NCBI GenBank assembly: GCA_958477305.1
Contig: CAUEFI010000010.1
Span: 53,639-117,638 of the forward strand
From: HGM12998 sp900756495
GTDB taxonomy: Bacteria > Bacillota > Clostridia > Oscillospirales > Oscillospiraceae
Length of the DNA stretch: 64,000 bases
Direction: 5' to 3'
Shown: one piece after another, positions 61,001-64,000 of the stretch
Numbering within the stretch: position 1 is the stretch's first letter
Layout of the letters: the number at the start of each line of letters is the position of its first letter
Notes under the pieces: generated by a model
Seen by the model: the letters and a program-made list of their open reading frames with translations, nothing else
The model's database searches: none
Told to the model about the DNA's origin: nothing
Translations under genes and position numbers: made by a program

Positions 61001-61588
61001 ATCAATTTTATCGCTGACGCGCACCAAGTTCTCCTCTGTGCGCTCCAGCTTTCGCTCGGCCTCCTCCTTGCGGTGGCGGTAACGGGAGATGCCGGCGGCC
61101 TCCTCAAAAACCTCCCGGCGGTCGGCCGATTTGACTGAGAGGATCTCGTCAATTTTGCCCTGGCCAATGATGGAGTACCCCTCCCGGCCCAATCCGGTGT
61201 CCATAAAGAGCTCGTTTACATCCTTAAGCCGGACGCTGCGGCGGTTGATGTAGTATTCGCTCTCCCCCGATCGGTAATACCGCCGGGTGACCACCACCTC
61301 GCTCTCCTCCAGCTCGAAGAAGTGGCCGGCGTTGTCCAGCACAAGGGAGACCTCGGCAAATCCCAGCTGCTTGCGCTTCTCTGTGCCGCCGAAGATCACG
61401 TCCTCCATCTTTCCTCCCCGCAGCGCCTTGGTGGACTGCTCCCCCATGACCCAGCGGATGGCGTCGGAGATATTGGATTTACCGGAGCCGTTGGGGCCGA
61501 CAATCGCGGTGATGTCCTCCCCAAAGGTGAGCACCGTCTTGTCCGGAAAGGATTTGAACCCCTGGATTTCCAACGCTTTTAAATACAA
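58019..61588 (-). CDS. smc: chromosome segregation protein SMC
   Basis: A 1189-residue SMC ATPase. It has Walker A GPNGSGKSN (about 32-40), two long coiled coils, a hinge at about 500-660 ('GIHGPVAGLIHVPDRCAVAI' and 'GGSMTGGSVSRSAGILSRAN'), then signature 'LLSGGEKAFVAIAL' and Walker B 'CVMDEIEAALDDANV'. It folds and resolves the chromosome with ScpAB. TTG 61588 is chosen because it gives the usual start (YLKALEIQGFKSF) and has GAGGTG 6 bases upstream; GTG 61597 is an alternative. Its last 26 codons are duplicated downstream. Confidence 0.96.
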   Translation of the reverse strand: MYLKALEIQGFKSFPDKTVLTFGEDITAIVGPNGSGKSNISDAIRWVMGEQSTKALRGGKMEDVIFGGTEKRKQLGFAEVSLVLDNAGHFFELEESEVVVTRRYYRSGESEYYINRRSVRLKDVNELFMDTGLGREGYSIIGQGKIDEILSVKSADRREVFEEAAGISRYRHRKEEAERKLERTEENLVRVSDKIDELELQVEPLRLQSEKAKKYLILRDELRSLEISVWLEQLEKIRQSAMRLLSDYENAVRQKQEAQTQVEALYAAAEDYAAQMQEKDVEAEGVRFEMMQREADANECESAIAVLKTNVQNNLENADRFRRELEAQEGRAGSIAAQIEERRTRLEHIAAEIVSLQSEITIRQEAAQEAAHSAGALAGEMEQLRQREALETASANEARALLSALAAAAQEIMDRDEAVRQELAAGEQRLQEGRAEAEAAQKALEQAREDRDALQNVINGYTLRMDTRRKRAEAARERHVKLQMEDNALKSRIHMLAEMEKVYEGYSKAVKLVMGEAERGQLKGIHGPVAGLIHVPDRCAVAIEIALGGAMQHLVVDSEEDGKAAISYLKRRDAGRATFLPLSAIRPAEFRDRGVERESGFVGMGDALVRFDPRYQKIFSSLLGRTVIAEDMDRAIAMARKYGHRFKIVTLDGQVLNPGGSMTGGSVSRSAGILSRANELERLRAQSTQIAADMEKAGQALEAAQREATAAAYELETAQSQQRSHQDEVLKLEERQAHFEAMLADLERQRDDWRRELEELKVRGERTETDTSAARTRIEALEGSAAALRTEAEGKAAGQAGLRERQEAIGREIADLNMRAAALEAEDQASRKALGELEELSRDITGEREQRERMVEEFQSKNDALAAQILEKEQLLQAVREENTVRQETISRINGEKLDLEAKRTQADKDARDKNTELLAMEREVSVLEQKKLSAALEEKQILDKLWETYELSHEAARQQRVELESVQKASRRIAELKRAISALGNINLDAIEEFQRINERYTYLTDQRDDVQKAKKELEAIIADITGEMKTIFARQFQIINESFQQTFLELFGGGKATLELEDEEDLLNCGIEIKVQPPGKALKIISLLSGGEKAFVAIALYFAILKVRPTPFCVMDEIEAALDDANVSRFARYLRQMADKTQFIVITHRRGTMEEADVLYGVTMQEQGVSRILTINLNDVERELHIK

Positions 61589-61703
61589 AGGACGCACCTC
61601 GCATCATGGTTGTGAATAAAGTATTATACCAAGTTTTAGGGGCTTTTGCAACCGTTTCAGAGGCGGCAAAAGGGCGAACCGCCCCCGCGGCTCGCCCTTC
61701 TCT

Positions 61704-62381
61704 CTACTCTGCGCCCGAAAGCTTTGCAATGGCCGTCTTGGCGGCCATCTGCTCGGCCTCCTTTTTACTGTGTCCTCTGCCGGCGCCCACTGTGACGCCG
61801 TTCAGATCCACCTCTACGCTGAAGATCTTGGCGTGGTCGGGACCGGAGGATCCAGTCAGCCGGTAGCTCAGGACCTGGCCGCTCTCCCTCTGGATCAGCT
61901 CCTGGAGCGCAGTCTTGTAATCCCGGCTGGCCGCCTTTTCCTCTTCGCGGTCCAGAATAAACCGGCGGATCACCTTCCGGGCGGATCCAATGCCTCCGTC
62001 CAGATATATGGCGGCGATCACGGCCTCCACGGCATCGGCCACGATGGAGGGGCGCTCCCGTCCTCCACCAGCCTCCTCCCCCTTGCCCAGCTTCAGGTAA
62101 GATCCCAGGTCCAGCAGCCCGGCCACTTCGGCCAGACTCTCCTCGCAGACCAGAGCTGCGCGGGTGCGGGTCAGGACCCCTTCAGGGAGATCCGGGTGGG
62201 CCCGATACAGATAATCGGCGGTCACCATGCCCAACACTGAATCGCCGAGGAATTCCAGCCGCTCATTGCTCTGTGCCCCTCTGCTCTTGTTCTCGTTGGC
62301 AAAGGAACTGTGGGTCAGGGCATTCTCCAGCAGGGCCGGATTTGTAAAAGTATAGCCCAGCTTTTCCTCCAAAGCGGTCAT
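61704..62381 (-). CDS. rnc: ribonuclease III
   Basis: A 225-residue double-strand RNase. The catalytic signature is 'NERLEFLGDSVLGM', the second acidic site 'VADAVEAVIAAIYLDGG', then a dsRNA-binding domain at the end ('DYKTALQELIQRESGQVLSY', 'GRGHSKKEAEQMAAKTAIAK'). GAGGAGG stands before ATG 62381. It lies between acpP and smc, as in many Firmicutes. Confidence 0.95.
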   Translation of the reverse strand: MTALEEKLGYTFTNPALLENALTHSSFANENKSRGAQSNERLEFLGDSVLGMVTADYLYRAHPDLPEGVLTRTRAALVCEESLAEVAGLLDLGSYLKLGKGEEAGGGRERPSIVADAVEAVIAAIYLDGGIGSARKVIRRFILDREEEKAASRDYKTALQELIQRESGQVLSYRLTGSSGPDHAKIFSVEVDLNGVTVGAGRGHSKKEAEQMAAKTAIAKLSGAE

Positions 62382-62446
62382 AGCCGCGCCTCCTCTCTGC
62401 GGAGCGGATCGCAGGCATTCATCCACCCCGATCCACGCTAGGAAAG

Positions 62447-62475
62447 CAGACGCCCCGCTGTCCGCGGGGCGTCTG
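62447..62475 (-). terminator. hairpin terminator after acpP
   Basis: A 12-bp stem (62447-62458 with 62464-62475), followed on the minus strand by CTTTCC, a weak T-tail; some read-through into rnc is likely. Confidence 0.6.
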
Positions 62476-62493
62476 CCCATGTTTCTTATGGAC

Positions 62494-62730
62494 TTAGTCT
62501 TCCTCCAGCTTGCCCTTCAGGTAGCGGACCAAATCGGACACGGTAGAGATCCCGGACAGATCGTCCTCCTCCATCTCCTCCACGCCGAACTCCTCCTCCA
62601 GCGCCATGGAGAGCTCCACGATGTCCAGAGAGTCGGCCCCCAGATCCTCGAACGAAGTATCCATCGTAATGCTGTCCACATCGACGCTGAACTGTTCTGC
62701 CAGGAGGGCGGCAATCTTCTCAAAAATCAT
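62494..62730 (-). CDS. acpP: acyl carrier protein
   Basis: A 78-residue acidic protein with the phosphopantetheine site Ser34 in 'EDLGADSLDIVELSMALEEE'. Carries acyl chains in fatty acid synthesis. TAGGAG precedes the ATG. It follows plsX directly; the usual fab genes are not between them. Confidence 0.96.
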   Translation of the reverse strand: MIFEKIAALLAEQFSVDVDSITMDTSFEDLGADSLDIVELSMALEEEFGVEEMEEDDLSGISTVSDLVRYLKGKLEED

Positions 62731-62816
62731 AACTATCGACTCCTATCGCCTCCCAACAGAGGCGGTTTTTCTGCACTACATAATAGGCAAGATTATCCAC
62801 TCTGTCAAGAGGGATC

Positions 62817-63869
62817 TCAAATTTTTCCGGATTCTCCTTCCGCAGCAGTTCCAGCAGGCAGTCGCATATAGTCGATATTCTCCTCAATATCCTCGATAAT
62901 ACCTGATGCGGCAAAGGAAGCGGCCTGTCTGACGGCGTTCTTGATGGCATAGGCGTCGGAAGAACCGTGGGCCTTGATCACCGGCTTGGAAATTCCGATT
63001 AACGCGGTACCGCCTACCTCGCCGGCGTCCATCATCTTTTTAAAATTCTTCAGTCCGCCGGAGACCAGCAGAGCGGCAATTTGGGTCAGAACATTCTTCT
63101 TAAACATAACCTTGAGCTGCTTGGCCATAAAGCCGCCGGTCCCCTCCATGGTCTTGAGAAAAATGTTCCCCGCATAGCCGTCGGTGACAATGACGTCCAC
63201 CTCGCCGTAGACCGCCTCCCTGGCCTCCACGTTGCCGGTGAAGTGGATGCGTCCCTCTTTCCCCGCCCTGGTCAGCAGGGCATGGGTCTCCCGCTGGAGG
63301 TCGGTGCCCTTGGAGGGCTCTGCACCAATATTGAGAAGCCCCACCCTGGGCTCAGGCCGGCCCAGCACCCGCTCGGCATAGTAGGAGCCCATAAAGGCGA
63401 ACTGGAGCAGGTACTCGGGCGTACATTCGGCTGTGGCCCCGCAGTCGATGAGGACCGCTCCGCCGCCGCCAGTGGGCACAATCGGGGCCAGGGCGGCCCG
63501 CCGGATGCCTCGGATGCGCTTGACCAGCAGTGTGGCCGCCGACAGGATAGCCCCTGTACTCCCGGCGGAGACAAAGGCGTCCCCCTTCCCCTCCTTGAGC
63601 ATGTTGAGCCCTACTGTAAGGGAGGAGTCCTTCTTCTCCTTGAAGGCGGTGGCCGGATTGTCGCAGATCTCCACAACCTCGGAGGCGTGGGCGATTTCCA
63701 GTCCGGCGGGCAGGTCGGTAATCCCCTCCTGCTTCAGCGCCTGGAGGATATCTTCCCCTCGGCCCACCAGGATAACCTCCACGCCCTGCTCCCGCACGGC
63801 ATCCAGTGCGCCCTTCACATTGGAGTGTGGGGCATTGTCCCCGCCCATGGCGTCCACAATGATTTTCAT
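62817..63869 (-). CDS. plsX: phosphate acyltransferase PlsX
   Basis: A 350-residue enzyme that makes acyl phosphate from acyl-ACP, the first step of phospholipid synthesis. It starts 'KIIVDAMGGDNAPHSNVKGA' and has 'KEKKDSSLTVGLNMLKEGKG', 'AFVSAGSTGAILSAATLLV', 'GTDLQRETHALLT' and 'GGTALIGISKPVIKAHGSSD'. GCGAGGA stands before ATG 63869; a 10-residue longer frame exists. Confidence 0.96.
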   Translation of the reverse strand: MKIIVDAMGGDNAPHSNVKGALDAVREQGVEVILVGRGEDILQALKQEGITDLPAGLEIAHASEVVEICDNPATAFKEKKDSSLTVGLNMLKEGKGDAFVSAGSTGAILSAATLLVKRIRGIRRAALAPIVPTGGGGAVLIDCGATAECTPEYLLQFAFMGSYYAERVLGRPEPRVGLLNIGAEPSKGTDLQRETHALLTRAGKEGRIHFTGNVEAREAVYGEVDVIVTDGYAGNIFLKTMEGTGGFMAKQLKVMFKKNVLTQIAALLVSGGLKNFKKMMDAGEVGGTALIGISKPVIKAHGSSDAYAIKNAVRQAASFAASGIIEDIEENIDYMRLPAGTAAEGESGKI

Positions 63870-64000
63870 ACTGATTCCTCGCTTTTCTTTGGTGTCCATT
63901 CAGTGATCTCCGCTGCCGGAACGGACGAGCTTTTCCACCCCGCCGGGACGCGCCGGGCGGCGCGGCTCGCTCCCGCTCGCGGGCAAGCGCTTCTGGTCTA

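Noticed and set aside
59375..61138. 587-codon plus-strand frame over smc
   Set aside because: Leu/Gly-rich complement of the SMC coiled coil; no start site and no domain.
63900..63998. Open minus-strand frame entering from the right edge and ending before plsX
   Set aside because: Only 33 codons of Arg/Pro/Gly-rich sequence are visible. It may be the end of an upstream gene but cannot be supported.

Overview
The window looks like a chromosomal segment of a spore-forming-lineage Clostridia bacterium. A GC-rich member of the Oscillospiraceae (Flavonifractor/Pseudoflavonifractor-like) is the best guess. This rests on the housekeeping gene order (plsX-acpP-rnc-smc-ftsY, rph-rdgB-yhbY-nadD/yqeK-LCP-rsfS, pepP-efp), strong Shine-Dalgarno sites with many GTG/TTG starts, consensus sigma-A promoters, a CD1247-type zinc-ribbon protein and DUF4179 anti-sigma proteins. 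The genus is inferred and was not tested.

Layout. 0-5 kb: the end of an unknown gene, then a minus-strand operon of a sugar-type binding lipoprotein and a large Cache-HAMP-PAS-GGDEF-EAL protein. A one-base frameshift in an A6 run splits the sensor into two frames. 5-8 kb: DUF2975 membrane protein, small HTH regulator and DUF4153/4173 membrane protein. 8-12 kb: a decayed serine-recombinase tail and a second Cache-GGDEF-EAL protein, followed by a gene-poor AT-rich stretch. 12-18.4 kb: xanthine phosphoribosyltransferase and tRNA-Ser(CGA), then an accessory island. The island holds a nuclease-SIR2 fusion (candidate anti-phage effector), two coupled unknown genes (one with an RpoA-CTD-like tail) and an AT-rich array of XRE-type regulators with an internal duplication and a broken copy.

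18.4-28.7 kb: metabolic and membrane genes: tocopherol-cyclase-like protein, alpha/beta hydrolase, tRNA-dihydrouridine synthase, two SLC13-like permeases, a GT39-like glycosyltransferase, and an esterase/permease pair divergent from a GntR/UTRA regulator. 28.7-37.2 kb: iron acquisition. A yclNOPQ-like siderophore ABC transporter sits behind dyad operators, and a FeoA-FeoB fusion is paired with a small Cys-rich partner; arylamine N-acetyltransferase and sirtuin genes lie between them. 37.2-45.2 kb: CD1247-like protein, efp, pepP, AP-endonuclease-like TIM barrel, YqeG phosphatase, rpsU, glyoxalase-like protein and leuS.

45.3-51.5 kb: a cassette between leuS and rsfS with DUF4179-type proteins, an ECF sigma factor, membrane proteins and an MFS transporter. 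51.6-64 kb: a long minus-strand housekeeping run: rsfS, LCP, fused nadD-yqeK, yhbY, rdgB, rph, ftsY, smc, rnc, acpP and plsX. A 102-bp near-perfect duplication of the smc 3' end, separated by a hairpin-rich spacer, lies just downstream of smc.

The points most worth a second look are the nuclease-SIR2 gene beside the tRNA, the frameshifted c-di-GMP sensor with its binding-protein neighbour, the smc-tail duplication, the HTH array with shared GTATTTC half-sites, and the apparent AUC start of the siderophore permease.
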